Below are positions 26,224 to 34,647 of a stretch of 64,000 nucleotides of DNA, in pieces. The translations under genes and the position numbers were made by a program. The stretch's first letter is position 1, and each line of letters opens with the position of its first letter. The notes under the pieces were generated by a model, which saw nothing but the letters and a program-made list of their open reading frames with translations, was not told where the DNA came from and searched no databases. This DNA is from Nitrososphaerota archaeon (GTDB lineage: Archaea > Thermoproteota > Nitrososphaeria > Nitrososphaerales > Gagatemarchaeaceae), in the NCBI GenBank assembly GCA_029785825.1, contig JAFLYY010000002.1, positions 62,001 through 126,000 on the forward strand, written 5' to 3'.

Positions 26224-26397
26224 GTGCCATGGGACCCTTCGACCGAGCCAACTGAACACTTCCAGGATGTCGGTATGCGTTGTTGGTGCAGCCGAAAGCT
26301 ACTAGCCGGCAACACGAGATACGCCTGTGAAGGATGCGGCAAGAGTGATGCCGAGAACACTGGAGCCGATGAGTGCGTCTGCGACGAATTGATTTGA
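26224..26397 (+). CDS. Small zinc-ribbon protein
   Basis: GTG start two bases after the previous stop; 57 residues. CWC near 20, CEGC near 35 and CVC near 52 give six Cys, so one or two zinc sites. The tight packing and Cys pattern support a real gene despite its size. Confidence 0.6.
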   Translation: MPWDPSTEPTEHFQDVGMRCWCSRKLLAGNTRYACEGCGKSDAENTGADECVCDELI

Positions 26398-26413
26398 AGG
26401 AAGATGACAAGAA

Positions 26414-26542
26414 ATGGAAGATTGGAAAGAAGCGCTAGTAAGAGACGAAATCAAGTGTGCGGCAAAGATGGATAAGCAGATCAGAAATGATGCGCTCGAC
26501 AACTTCCCTCGTCTCTTGCCTGGGCACCCACGATCAGCATAG
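26414..26542 (+). CDS. 42-aa hypothetical protein
   Basis: An ATG behind GAAGGAAGATGAC opens a 42-residue amphipathic helical protein with a basic end (LLPGHPRSA). Placement fills an otherwise empty interval; function unknown. Confidence 0.5.
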   Translation: MEDWKEALVRDEIKCAAKMDKQIRNDALDNFPRLLPGHPRSA

Positions 26543-26568
26543 GCAAAGAAAGGTTTCTGGGTCGGTAT

Positions 26569-26590
26569 CCGACTGTTAAATCGAAGTCGG
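26569..26590 (+). terminator. Short hairpin
   Basis: CCGACT (26569-26574) pairs with AGTCGG (26585-26590); the loop carries GTTAAAT, a TATA-like string 38 nt before the next ATG. Weak terminator or promoter-associated structure. Confidence 0.3.
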
Positions 26591-26613
26591 CATTCTAGGT
26601 CAGGGATCTTAAC

Positions 26614-27237
26614 ATGGGTCAATTGAAAGTGGGCATCGTAGGCCCCGAAGAGTGGAAGCTGGGGGGCAAAGCAGTCCAGGCCTACAGTACTTGCGGCGCC
26701 ATACTCTCCAACGCCAAGTCAGGGATCCTCGTAAAATCGATGGGCAATGATGGGCTGTTCGCTGCCGATTTCGAACATATCCCGACTCCAGAAGGGGTGA
26801 CCCTCGTGTCAGGGCGCTGCCCCGTCTCCGTGTGCGACGCTTGCGGTAGACGGTCATTCCTGCCCAGCGACTTCCCGGTAGAGGGGACCGCCTACACAGA
26901 GTGTGAGTTCTGTGGCAAGAGGACGAAGAGGCGAGCTGGAGGGATTGACATCTACGCTGAGCAGAACGCCCTAACATACCCCCACTCCTACGCCACCGAG
27001 ATCTTCCCACCAGAGATCAACGAATGGGCTAACAGCCACGGAAAAATCGGATTCAAGGCCAGGAATATCAAGATAGCCAAAGCTGCAGACATCATGTTCG
27101 TCGTGGCTATCAAAGCGAGTACTTCATGCAAACACTGTGGAGAAAAGAGACCACCGCATCTGAGCAGCGGAGGTTGTTGGACCGGGGTCTACGCCAAAGA
27201 AGTGCTCAACAAACGAGTAGTCTGGGTGATCTTGTAG
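26614..27237 (+). CDS. SLOG-family protein with inserted zinc finger
   Basis: Opens KVGIVGPEEW and continues to LVSGRCP, then after an insert GGIDIYAEQNAL and NIKIAKAADIMFVVA, the strands of the YspA/DprA-like SLOG Rossmann fold, which binds nucleotides. Between the Gly-rich loop halves is a C4 insert (CDACGRR ... CEFCGK). A CKHCGEKRPPH near the end adds another metal site. SLOG proteins sense or process nucleotide signals; the role here is unknown. Stop abuts the ligase start. Confidence 0.7.
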   Translation: MGQLKVGIVGPEEWKLGGKAVQAYSTCGAILSNAKSGILVKSMGNDGLFAADFEHIPTPEGVTLVSGRCPVSVCDACGRRSFLPSDFPVEGTAYTECEFCGKRTKRRAGGIDIYAEQNALTYPHSYATEIFPPEINEWANSHGKIGFKARNIKIAKAADIMFVVAIKASTSCKHCGEKRPPHLSSGGCWTGVYAKEVLNKRVVWVIL

Positions 27238-28305
27238 ATGCAGAGTATAGAAGGAAAACAAGAAGAGCGGTCAAGAAAACTGGTTACTGTTCAGACTGTA
27301 AACGACATCAAACCAATCGCGGGAGCAGATAGGGTCGAAGTCGCTACGGTCCTTGGGTGGCACGTTGTCGTTGGGAAGGGGGAATTCCAGACCGGGTCTA
27401 AATGCGCGTATTTCGAAGTAGATTCATTTCTGCCGACGACCCCAGAATTCGAGTTCCTCGCAAAGCACGGCACGAAGAAGATGATTCATGACCACAAAGA
27501 GATCGTCGGATACAGGCTCAGAACTGTGAGGCTTCGAGGGCAGATATCACAAGGGCTCGCACTGCCATTGAGCAAGCTAGGCTTACATGACAATACCGAA
27601 GTCGGCTCGGACATTACCTCTGTGTTGGGTGTAGTTAAGTACGAAGCGCCAATTCCAGCTTCGCTGGAGGGTGATGTAAAGGGAGAGTTCCCCTCGTTCA
27701 TACCGAAATCAGACGAGCCTAGAATCCAGTCGCACCCAGACAAATTGAAGGAATACGCAGAAACCCGCTTCTACGTTACAGAAAAAGTCGACGGAAGTTC
27801 GGTCACGGTGTTCTTGCAAGATGGCGAGCTGAACGTCTGCTCGAGGAACTGGAACCTTCAGGAGGGCAAACTCAACACCTATTGGCAAGCAGCAAATGCG
27901 CTAGACATGAAAGCGAAGCTGCAAGCCTTGGGCGGCACCATATCACTGCAGGGAGAACTTGCGGGAGAAGGAATAAGTGGCAATAAGCTCAAGATCAAGG
28001 GGCACAAAATTCTCTTCTACACCGCCTATGATACAGCAAGAAGCGAATACCTCTCATGCAGTGATTTTGTTTCTGCTTGCAAGAAGATCGGCGTCGAGAC
28101 AGTACCAATCATCAGTACGAACTTCGCGTTGCCGCAAACAGTAGATGAGCTGGTAGCGTTCGCTACGCGGAAGTCAGTAATAGCACCCGATGTTATGGCA
28201 GAAGGTGTCGTTGTCAGGTCATTGGAAGAAACCCGCGATCCTGACATTGGCCGCCTGAGCTTCAAGGTCCTAAACCCCGAATATCTCCTGAAGTACGAAG
28301 AATAA
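27238..28305 (+). CDS. RNA ligase, Rnl5 (DRB0094) type
   Basis: An N-terminal OB-like module (about 15-110: PIAGADRVEVATVLGWHVVV) precedes the nucleotidyltransferase core, the arrangement of Deinococcus RNA ligase. Motif I is TEKVDGSSV near 183, motif III region LQGELAGEGI, motif IV AEGVVVRS and motif V SFKVLNPEYL. Such enzymes seal 3'-OH/5'-PO4 nicks in RNA after self-adenylation on Lys. Together with the kinase at 12332 this suggests repair of cleaved tRNA. ATG start directly at the previous stop. Confidence 0.9.
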   Translation: MQSIEGKQEERSRKLVTVQTVNDIKPIAGADRVEVATVLGWHVVVGKGEFQTGSKCAYFEVDSFLPTTPEFEFLAKHGTKKMIHDHKEIVGYRLRTVRLRGQISQGLALPLSKLGLHDNTEVGSDITSVLGVVKYEAPIPASLEGDVKGEFPSFIPKSDEPRIQSHPDKLKEYAETRFYVTEKVDGSSVTVFLQDGELNVCSRNWNLQEGKLNTYWQAANALDMKAKLQALGGTISLQGELAGEGISGNKLKIKGHKILFYTAYDTARSEYLSCSDFVSACKKIGVETVPIISTNFALPQTVDELVAFATRKSVIAPDVMAEGVVVRSLEETRDPDIGRLSFKVLNPEYLLKYEE

Positions 28306-28321
28306 CACGTGGTAGTAGCCC

Positions 28322-28702
28322 ATGAGAGCGTATATTCTCCAAGAAGTGGAAATGGGAAGTTACGAGCCAACTGGTAACGTCTGGCTCATGTCAGAGAAAG
28401 CCAAGAAATCGCTAGCTAACCTATCGTATGAAAGCTGGCGCTGGTTCGAGACCAAGATAAGTCCCGCATTAATGGCAGAGACTAACAAGCGAAATAGTTA
28501 TGGTAATTCGGGAACAACTTACATGGTGCTATCGAAGGGTGTCATGGATGTCGAAGTCCGTGAGGTCGTCAAGCCCAACTTCAGGAAGGAGGTCGGCACA
28601 ATCTTGACAAGATTGAAGATCGACCATGTGGGATACGACACTACTACCGGAGCCACATCACTACGCGATGTTAATCCTACTACGTTCTTGGTGCTCCTCT
28701 AA
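28322..28702 (+). CDS. Hypothetical protein with NPTTFLVLL tag
   Basis: 126 residues from ATG 28322; ATG 28349 is an alternative. Alpha/beta with a conserved-looking KKSLANLSYESWRWFETK helix. Ends SLRDVNPTTFLVLL, the shared C-terminal tag. Function unknown. Confidence 0.8.
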   Translation: MRAYILQEVEMGSYEPTGNVWLMSEKAKKSLANLSYESWRWFETKISPALMAETNKRNSYGNSGTTYMVLSKGVMDVEVREVVKPNFRKEVGTILTRLKIDHVGYDTTTGATSLRDVNPTTFLVLL

Positions 28703-28717
28703 GGAGATAATGTAACA

Positions 28718-29359
28718 ATGCCAATGCAAGGAATTATGTTCAGGCCAAAGTACAAACGAGGCGCCAGGTATGCCAGACTCCACAAATGTGTGGGGTGCAA
28801 CAAATGGCTGTACGAGATTTCCGAGAAGGACCGGTACATCTTTGTCTTTGACGAAGGCTCCGTAAAGGGTGCCATAACATTCTGGCGCTGCAGCTGTGGG
28901 ACGACCAACTGGACACACCGGCTGATTGAAACTGCTGGTGATTGGGAGCAGATCGAAAGAGAAATAGAAGTTGGCGCCCACAAGATTGACACAATCCCCG
29001 AATGGACTGAGGGCGACCCCTCGAAGGGAGAGATGGACTGGACACGCAAAGGTGTGGATTCCAGAACTATGCTCCCCTATGGCTTTGCCGAAGATGACAT
29101 GGGCATCATACGTGATGGTCTCCAGGCACTTTGGAACAACACCCATACTCGAGAGCTTGTCGAACAACAACTGATCTTTACACTTAACACCGCTTCATTG
29201 GCAGACCTTATGCAAGGGAATTCCGCAATTAGCGACCTCGTATTCCTTCTGAATGCTAGGGGAGAATCGCTTTCACGCCTTGACTATCTGTTGAAGGAAC
29301 GGTGGTTCTTCAACGCAAACGGGGAGATCAAGATCTTTGATAGCAATGACAACTACTAG
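28718..29359 (+). CDS. Zinc-ribbon protein, 213 aa
   Basis: CVGCNKWLYE (about 23) and CSCGTTNWT (about 58) form a zinc ribbon. The C-terminal part is helical and Leu-rich but does not end in the tag. AAGGAG precedes the start. Unknown function. Confidence 0.8.
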   Translation: MPMQGIMFRPKYKRGARYARLHKCVGCNKWLYEISEKDRYIFVFDEGSVKGAITFWRCSCGTTNWTHRLIETAGDWEQIEREIEVGAHKIDTIPEWTEGDPSKGEMDWTRKGVDSRTMLPYGFAEDDMGIIRDGLQALWNNTHTRELVEQQLIFTLNTASLADLMQGNSAISDLVFLLNARGESLSRLDYLLKERWFFNANGEIKIFDSNDNY

Positions 29360-29375
29360 GCAGAGGCTTGTTACC

Positions 29376-29429
29376 ATGAAAAACTTTCCAACGGAAACAC
29401 AGAACGCGAAGTACACGACGGAGGCATGA
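29376..29429 (+). CDS. Possible 17-aa coupled micro-ORF
   Basis: An ATG opens a 17-codon frame whose TGA overlaps the next ATG (ATGA) right after GGAGG. It may couple translation of the tagged gene downstream. Coding is unproven. Confidence 0.25.
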   Translation: MKNFPTETQNAKYTTEA

Positions 29430-29875
29430 AGTTGACTCCAACTGTCACAATCAGTGGAAATCTAAGCGAGTGCGGTTTGTTCAAAGAGGACATACCAACT
29501 GACAAGGGTTCAATCGGCACTGTCAGTATGAAGGTGGTGTCGATAACTCCAAAGGGGCGTCTCTTCCATCAACTGAAAAAGCTGAGCTCGTGTGGGCGGT
29601 TCTCTGTTATCAATGCCTATTACCAGAATACAAATGGTAAAGAAGTGTTTGCAGGAGAACTCATAGACACCAAACTTGATGTGTATTTCGGAATCAGCGC
29701 CACGAATACGCAGATAATACTATCACCAAGGCTTGTCTATGACCAGCGCTCCGCCGAAGATTTTGCAAAACTCGTAGCCAAGCTCTTCTGCGTTAGTGTT
29801 GTCATATCTCCAGGGAGCAGTTACCAGAACGTTGTGAACCTAGTAAAGCACCCAGAACTACTCCTGAGCCTGTAA
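29426..29875 (+). CDS. Hypothetical protein with LLLSL tag
   Basis: 149 residues, ATG behind GGAGG. Beta-rich throughout. Ends NLVKHPELLLSL, a variant of the tag with His for Asp and lacking the final residue. The next gene starts 5 nt on. Confidence 0.8.
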   Translation: MKLTPTVTISGNLSECGLFKEDIPTDKGSIGTVSMKVVSITPKGRLFHQLKKLSSCGRFSVINAYYQNTNGKEVFAGELIDTKLDVYFGISATNTQIILSPRLVYDQRSAEDFAKLVAKLFCVSVVISPGSSYQNVVNLVKHPELLLSL

Positions 29876-29880
29876 CTACG

Positions 29881-30513
29881 GTGAGAGTATTGAAACATTT
29901 CATAGTATCCAACTTCAGGGAGGGGCATAGAGTTGGAAAAACCGCCTCTTATTGGATCGATATCCGGAAAGAGTCGTACGGCAATCTAACAACATTCCAA
30001 GTGTTCAAAAACGACAAGAACCGAACGTACTTGGACGATTTATCCCGCATAACGCTCACAGACGCAGGGTACACAAACACCGAAGTCAAATCCATAGAAG
30101 GAGAGATAACAGGGCTCGTGGCGCGGTACGAAACCGATCGCCCGCGGGTCATGGACCCAGAGGTATTACTAGGCTTGATGAAGGGCTACAAGCGAGTCAT
30201 AAGTAACAAAAATACGGTGGGTACATTTGTTGTCCTCGACCACAACGTGTGGTGCATAGACACAAAGAACAGACTTGTAGAATACCGTGGCGTAGATGAA
30301 ATTGACCTTAGCATACCGGTTGTAGCCCCGTTTATCAAACTGGGCTCCGCAAAGCGGTACAGCACAAGTCTCGAAGTAGCTCTTAACGACCTAGGTCTGA
30401 AGAAAAGGAATAGAACACCTCTCACAGGGCCGCATGGCAAACTCGCGTTCGAGATAGTACCAACCATTAGCGAAGCTAATGTTGATCCTTCAGTACTGCT
30501 CAATCTGTTGTGA
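29881..30513 (+). CDS. Hypothetical protein with DPSVLLNLL tag
   Basis: GTG start; 210 residues, mixed alpha/beta, with no known domain. An internal copy of a similar string, MDPEVLLGLMKG, occurs near residue 92, and the C-terminus is ANVDPSVLLNLL. It is therefore the only protein here with the motif twice. Confidence 0.8.
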   Translation: MRVLKHFIVSNFREGHRVGKTASYWIDIRKESYGNLTTFQVFKNDKNRTYLDDLSRITLTDAGYTNTEVKSIEGEITGLVARYETDRPRVMDPEVLLGLMKGYKRVISNKNTVGTFVVLDHNVWCIDTKNRLVEYRGVDEIDLSIPVVAPFIKLGSAKRYSTSLEVALNDLGLKKRNRTPLTGPHGKLAFEIVPTISEANVDPSVLLNLL

Positions 30514-30530
30514 AAGACGAGTGAAACATC

Positions 30531-30914
30531 ATGTATGAAGTAGAAGAAATGGACGTATTCAGGGAACTGGAAGAACTGAAGCATAGTGATACTCCTGCTG
30601 AACACCGGCAATTCATGGAAAGGGTTGTAAACGGCGAAGACATTCAGTGCACCAACTGTAATGAATGGTTCAATGAGAAGGTGCGCCACAGGTGCAACCC
30701 AAGACTCACCGTTGAGCAAGGCAGTAGAACTCAAACATTTGACCAGGACGAAGAGGCAATAGCCGAACAGGTATCATGCCAGGTGGACATATTCGTCAAC
30801 GGCATGCATGCAGCAACTGTCGCCAAGTCAGAGGCGAGCGCGTGGGAACAGTCCTACAAGAAGGCCGTGCCCAAAGCGAAAATAACCATCAAACCAGTTG
30901 CCTCACTGGCATAA
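30531..30914 (+). CDS. Hypothetical protein with C2HC zinc motif
   Basis: 127 residues; CTNCNEWFNEKVRHRC (about 40-55) is a compact C2HC zinc-binding pattern. The C-terminal half is a beta-alpha unit ending in a basic stretch. No tag. Unknown function. Confidence 0.75.
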   Translation: MYEVEEMDVFRELEELKHSDTPAEHRQFMERVVNGEDIQCTNCNEWFNEKVRHRCNPRLTVEQGSRTQTFDQDEEAIAEQVSCQVDIFVNGMHAATVAKSEASAWEQSYKKAVPKAKITIKPVASLA

Positions 30915-30947
30915 CCACTGGCAGAAAAGTGTAACGAGGGCTTTGAC

Positions 30948-31358
30948 ATGAAGCATACCAAAACGCGAATGACGGTCGAAACCGCAATTCACAACGTCGT
31001 AACGTCCAACGAGTCGTTCAAGGTCCTCCCTAGAGGTACTTGGACGGCCGGTGGATGCGGCATACTGGCTGACGCGATCCTCAAGATATGGTCCTATGCT
31101 GGCGCTGGGTTGTACACAGTGACTGACATGAAGACTGGTGTCGCACACCACATTCTTGTACACATGGGTAGATACTATTATGATGGAAACGGCAAGTCGA
31201 CGAGAGCGCAACTCCTCAAGTATTGGAAGTACAAGGAAGGGCTAGCAAGACCGGCATTGGTGCCCCTGCAAGAGTGGCCAGAAGACATAGACCGCAACAC
31301 CAAAGCTTCCATGTTCATAGCCCAGATGTTGCTGAAGCAGTTCGAACGTCTGCAGTAG
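30948..31358 (+). CDS. Papain-like fold protein
   Basis: GGCGILADAI (about 36) supplies a Cys at the start of a helix, and VAHHILVHMGRYYYDGNGK (about 64-83) supplies a His on a strand and an Asp on the next. This is the C-H-D order of NlpC/P60- and transglutaminase-like papain folds. Either a thiol hydrolase or an inactive relative; the neighbouring gene at 40822 has a similar layout. Substrate unknown. Confidence 0.65.
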   Translation: MKHTKTRMTVETAIHNVVTSNESFKVLPRGTWTAGGCGILADAILKIWSYAGAGLYTVTDMKTGVAHHILVHMGRYYYDGNGKSTRAQLLKYWKYKEGLARPALVPLQEWPEDIDRNTKASMFIAQMLLKQFERLQ

Positions 31359-31369
31359 GTCGAGACAAT

Positions 31370-31681
31370 ATGGTAAAAGTCAGCCAAATAAATGATCTCG
31401 CGTCTCTTGTCAACCGTAAAGTGAGAGTGACAAAAACATACTCTACGAACTGCTATGCCGGTGCAACAGGGACGATAACTGGGGCAGAGATGGATGGAGA
31501 ACGGGCAACCGTAACCACTGTGATTGACAACAGAAACGGGCGTACAGCTAGGGTCAATTGGTTACGACGCCCCCCACTCGACGAGCTAGAGAATCTCGAG
31601 CTCATAGACGAGCCCTTCACGCATGTATGCGCTGAAACTAGCCACTTGATCGATGCAACCGTTCTGCTTACACTCCTATGA
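31370..31681 (+). CDS. Small beta-barrel-like protein with DATVLLTLL tag
   Basis: 103 residues. The N-terminal 60 residues (NRKVRVTKTYSTNCYAGATG and following) resemble an SH3/KOW-like barrel. Ends HLIDATVLLTLL, the shared tag with Ala for Pro. The next ATG is one base after the stop. Confidence 0.75.
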   Translation: MVKVSQINDLASLVNRKVRVTKTYSTNCYAGATGTITGAEMDGERATVTTVIDNRNGRTARVNWLRRPPLDELENLELIDEPFTHVCAETSHLIDATVLLTLL

Positions 31682-31682
31682 G

Positions 31683-32243
31683 ATGGTTCTGGTGAAGAAA
31701 ATAACCCATAAGAATGAAATGCCAGATACACTGGCAGCAACAGGATATGCTAAAAAATTCCTGTCTAACAGGGTGATTGCAGTTAGATTCGCATCATCGT
31801 GCGCGCACGACATTCTTGACCGATATGAGAGAGTAGTGCACGACACCACCCCTCGGTCGATACTTCGCGTTGTAGAAGAATGGGCGGCAAACCCCACGGC
31901 CAGGAATGCCAGGGCGGTCACAGAAGCAGTTCATGATAACAATTTCATGTCCTGCATAATCTCTCTTTCAGGGCAGATCGCCAATGATGAAAATACCAAC
32001 AAAGCGAATCATGTCCGCGCAATGATTGCTTTGATGACTGTAGCGCTGGCTGCAGAAGCTGTATATGACAAGAACTACAGAATGACGGCGCTCAAAGCGG
32101 CGTCGGCCGTCAGAAAAATGGTGACCGAGGAAACGGCAGACCATCAGCTGGCTGTATTAGAACGACTTTCGAGAACCAATCCTGGGGCAAAGCCCACTCG
32201 GGTAGTCGGTGATCCGGCTATACTCACCAGTCTGCTGCAGTGA
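31683..32243 (+). CDS. Helical protein with DPAILTSLL tag
   Basis: 186 residues, almost all helical with repeats suggestive of a helical bundle. Ends RVVGDPAILTSLLQ, the tag plus one residue. ATG placed one base after the previous stop. Function unknown. Confidence 0.8.
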   Translation: MVLVKKITHKNEMPDTLAATGYAKKFLSNRVIAVRFASSCAHDILDRYERVVHDTTPRSILRVVEEWAANPTARNARAVTEAVHDNNFMSCIISLSGQIANDENTNKANHVRAMIALMTVALAAEAVYDKNYRMTALKAASAVRKMVTEETADHQLAVLERLSRTNPGAKPTRVVGDPAILTSLLQ

Positions 32244-32268
32244 CACATGTATGAGGAGACCAACAAAC

Positions 32269-32547
32269 ATGGTTAACATGGGAAAGAGCCCAAGCGTCAA
32301 GGTCCGCCTTATTTCAGAGGACGAAGTGAGGTTGGAAGGGCCAAACATAGGTGTGTTCTTCGAGTTCAACTTCAACAACAGCCACGAAACACCCGCCAAG
32401 ATAAGGTACCGAAACGGTGGCATACTGATAGAGATGCCAAGAAAGGTCAAAGGAAAGACCACACCAAAAACAGTCAAACAGCAGTCTATTGACTCAACGA
32501 TCTTTCTATCATTGATCGGGCACGTAAAGGAACCGGGAAAACCATGA
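32269..32547 (+). CDS. Small beta-rich protein with internal DSTIFLSLI tag
   Basis: 92 residues, ATG nine bases after GAGGAG. Beta-rich N-terminal two-thirds, Lys-rich linker, then QSIDSTIFLSLIGHVKEPGKP: the tag followed by 9 residues. Overlaps the next gene by ATGA. Confidence 0.75.
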   Translation: MVNMGKSPSVKVRLISEDEVRLEGPNIGVFFEFNFNNSHETPAKIRYRNGGILIEMPRKVKGKTTPKTVKQQSIDSTIFLSLIGHVKEPGKP

Positions 32548-32777
32548 AGACATCAATAGATGGCAGACTGGAACCATATCGGAAGCTTATGGAAAGCGCG
32601 TGGGAGTTGCAAGACACCAAAGGTAATATTGGCTTCACAGAACCAATCCTGGACCACGCGACAAGTGCCCTCAACCAATTCGAGGACTGGATTGTCTCCA
32701 CGGCCCCAGAGCCAGGAAAGGTACGGTCTCACACAGGAGTGGCCGACCCCGAAGTACTCGCACGTCTCCTAGAGTGA
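32544..32777 (+). CDS. Small helical protein with DPEVLARLL tag
   Basis: 77 residues with two helices and the end GVADPEVLARLLE. ATGA overlap with the previous gene. Unknown function. Confidence 0.75.
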   Translation: MKTSIDGRLEPYRKLMESAWELQDTKGNIGFTEPILDHATSALNQFEDWIVSTAPEPGKVRSHTGVADPEVLARLLE

Positions 32778-32783
32778 AGGAAC

Positions 32784-33101
32784 GTGTACGAAGCATTAGA
32801 GTTTGTTTGTGCCTCCGGTGACGACACAGTCACATTGGCACAGCACAAGAAGCTAGAAGAAGTTCTGAAAAGTGTTGACAACGTTATCGTCTACCGGTGG
32901 AAGACACGCAACGTTCCCTGGCTGGACAACACCACAATAGACGTGTTGTCTATCAGAGCAGTTTTGTTAGACCCCAAGAAAGACGAAGCCGTGCTCGAAG
33001 CCGCCTCTAAGCTGGGATTAGCATTTGACGAGTCAGAGTGGATCGATGACGTTGAACTTGCCAGAATCAGGAACCATGCGCTTCCCGGGCAGATTGGATA
33101 A
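32784..33101 (+). CDS. Hypothetical 105-aa protein
   Basis: GTG start behind GAAGG. Alpha/beta chain with no motif recognised, and no tag at the end (HALPGQIG). Abuts the next gene. Confidence 0.7.
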   Translation: MYEALEFVCASGDDTVTLAQHKKLEEVLKSVDNVIVYRWKTRNVPWLDNTTIDVLSIRAVLLDPKKDEAVLEAASKLGLAFDESEWIDDVELARIRNHALPGQIG

Positions 33102-33113
33102 GTGTGTTACACA

Positions 33114-33602
33114 ATGCCAGAAGACAAATCAGTACTAATCGGAACTCTGCAAGACCTCTGCATTGATATCATATACGAGCGCGGTGGCCCAGTAGACGTA
33201 ACCTTCATTCAGAATTCACTAAATAAGCTTCTCCCAATGCGGAGCTCCAGCTGGTTGAACGGCTGGCCTTGTCTTACAGATTATCATGATGCATTAGCAG
33301 AACTTCAGGCACGTGGGTTGACCGCCTACTCCCAAGGGAATCATTACCTCGCGTGGGCTGGAAGGAACTACGCAAAGAAGAATAGGAACAAGATAGACAG
33401 GTTGATGGAAGGACGCAAAACCGGCGTATTCAAAGCAAAAATCCGATCGACTAAACAAACGGTCCTGGTTCGAGACTTTGGGTGCCTCTTCAGCCCACGT
33501 TGGTGGTCATCGACTGAAGGGTATTATCATACAGAGCTAGACTTCACAACGCTGTCGCCTGTATCAATCAACGACCCAAACACACTACTTGGTCTGATTT
33601 AA
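33114..33602 (+). CDS. Hypothetical protein with DPNTLLGLI tag
   Basis: 162 residues from the ATG; a GTG at 33102 directly after the previous stop is an alternative. The N-terminal ~80 residues resemble a winged helix (DLCIDIIYERGGPVDVTFIQ to ALAELQARGLTAYSQ). Ends PVSINDPNTLLGLI, a strong copy of the tag. Confidence 0.8.
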   Translation: MPEDKSVLIGTLQDLCIDIIYERGGPVDVTFIQNSLNKLLPMRSSSWLNGWPCLTDYHDALAELQARGLTAYSQGNHYLAWAGRNYAKKNRNKIDRLMEGRKTGVFKAKIRSTKQTVLVRDFGCLFSPRWWSSTEGYYHTELDFTTLSPVSINDPNTLLGLI

Positions 33603-33608
33603 TCTCCG

Positions 33609-33614
33609 TTTTAA
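33609..33614 (+). promoter_or_regulatory. TATA-like box TTTTAA
   Basis: CCGTTTTAAG lies in the short gap after a stop codon, 28 nt before the ATG at 33637. It matches the elements at 6774 and 42308 and probably marks an internal promoter. Confidence 0.5.
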
Positions 33615-33636
33615 GTAACAATACTGGTGAAATGGA

Positions 33637-34191
33637 ATGCAAAACGATGAACGCAAACTGTACGTGAGTATCGACGCCGAGTACACGGGACCGATTCCAC
33701 CGAAATACTCGCTGCTGAGTATAGGAGCGTGCTTGGTCGACAGGCCCGAAGTCAAGTTCTATGTAGAGATCAAACCACTAGAAGACTCTGCAACCACTGA
33801 TTCTGCGAGGCAAGTGCTTGGGGACCAGTTTCTCGGCAAATGCAATGCATCCGGATCGTCACCAGAGGTTGCAATGAGAGAGTTCGCGGCATGGCTTGAG
33901 AATCATGTAACAGGAAAGCCCATTGGTGTATTCTTCAACGCACCAAGTGACTTCCTGTTCATCTCTTGGTATTTCCACACATACATTGGCTACAACCCGC
34001 TTGGCATCAACGCCATCGATATGAAGGGGGTTTACATGGGCAAATTCGGAAAACCCTGGCGGCAGACCAACAAAAGGGCTATCCACGATTCCGGGTTTGT
34101 TACTACTTCAAAACACACCCACAACGCCCTCGACGACGCGATCGAGCAAGCAGAGCTGTTCCGTATGATACTAGACGTCAAGAAGGCTTAG
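33637..34191 (+). CDS. DEDDh-type 3'-5' exonuclease
   Basis: YVSIDAEYTGPIPP (about 9-22) is Exo I with D-x-E; a mid-protein FNAPSDFLFISWYF corresponds to Exo II with Asp; HNALDDAIEQAELF near the end is Exo III with the H-x4-D pattern. At 184 residues it is a compact ribonuclease T/DnaQ-like enzyme. It would trim DNA or RNA 3' ends. It has its own TATA-like box. Confidence 0.85.
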   Translation: MQNDERKLYVSIDAEYTGPIPPKYSLLSIGACLVDRPEVKFYVEIKPLEDSATTDSARQVLGDQFLGKCNASGSSPEVAMREFAAWLENHVTGKPIGVFFNAPSDFLFISWYFHTYIGYNPLGINAIDMKGVYMGKFGKPWRQTNKRAIHDSGFVTTSKHTHNALDDAIEQAELFRMILDVKKA

Positions 34192-34398
34192 GTGAAGTAC
34201 ATGTGTGATAGATTGATCGAGAAGCCTGACACGAAATGCCCTAACGACCCCGAGTTCAAGTTAAAGATTGGGGACCTATTAGGGCACTACTGCGGCGAGC
34301 ACACTCTAGAGTTCATGCGGTCAAGCAATTACGCCCCCGGGGATGACGTGATCTACCCTGAAGACTATGAATTGGGCGAAGAGGACGAAGAGCAATAA
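34192..34398 (+). CDS. Small Cys-containing protein
   Basis: GTG at the previous stop, or ATG at 34201. MCDRLIEKPDTKC and HYCGEH give three Cys and two His, a possible zinc site. The C-terminus is very acidic (ELGEEDEEQ). Confidence 0.7.
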   Translation: MKYMCDRLIEKPDTKCPNDPEFKLKIGDLLGHYCGEHTLEFMRSSNYAPGDDVIYPEDYELGEEDEEQ

Positions 34399-34431
34399 CC
34401 ACCGTTAAGAATGTCTTGAGAGATGATAGAA

Positions 34432-34641
34432 ATGAGAGTAAGTGAAGTGATTGAGGATGTTCCCGTGACTACTGATGAGGCAATGAGCGCTATCAACGCC
34501 GTACTGGCATGGTCACGGTACCCTATAGTGGGGGAGTCGTATTACGCGTCGGGGCGTGAAGTAGTGGTCTGGAACCTTAACAACGACACCATCGCGTTCT
34601 CCATCAACGGCAGAAGGTTCACCGGCAAGCTTCAGAGATGA
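34432..34641 (+). CDS. Hypothetical 69-aa protein
   Basis: ATG 34432 lies 27 nt after GTTAAGAA, the usual promoter spacing; ATG 34423 would also be in frame. Alpha/beta small protein, no family recognised. Confidence 0.65.
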   Translation: MRVSEVIEDVPVTTDEAMSAINAVLAWSRYPIVGESYYASGREVVVWNLNNDTIAFSINGRRFTGKLQR

Positions 34642-34647
34642 CCTGAA

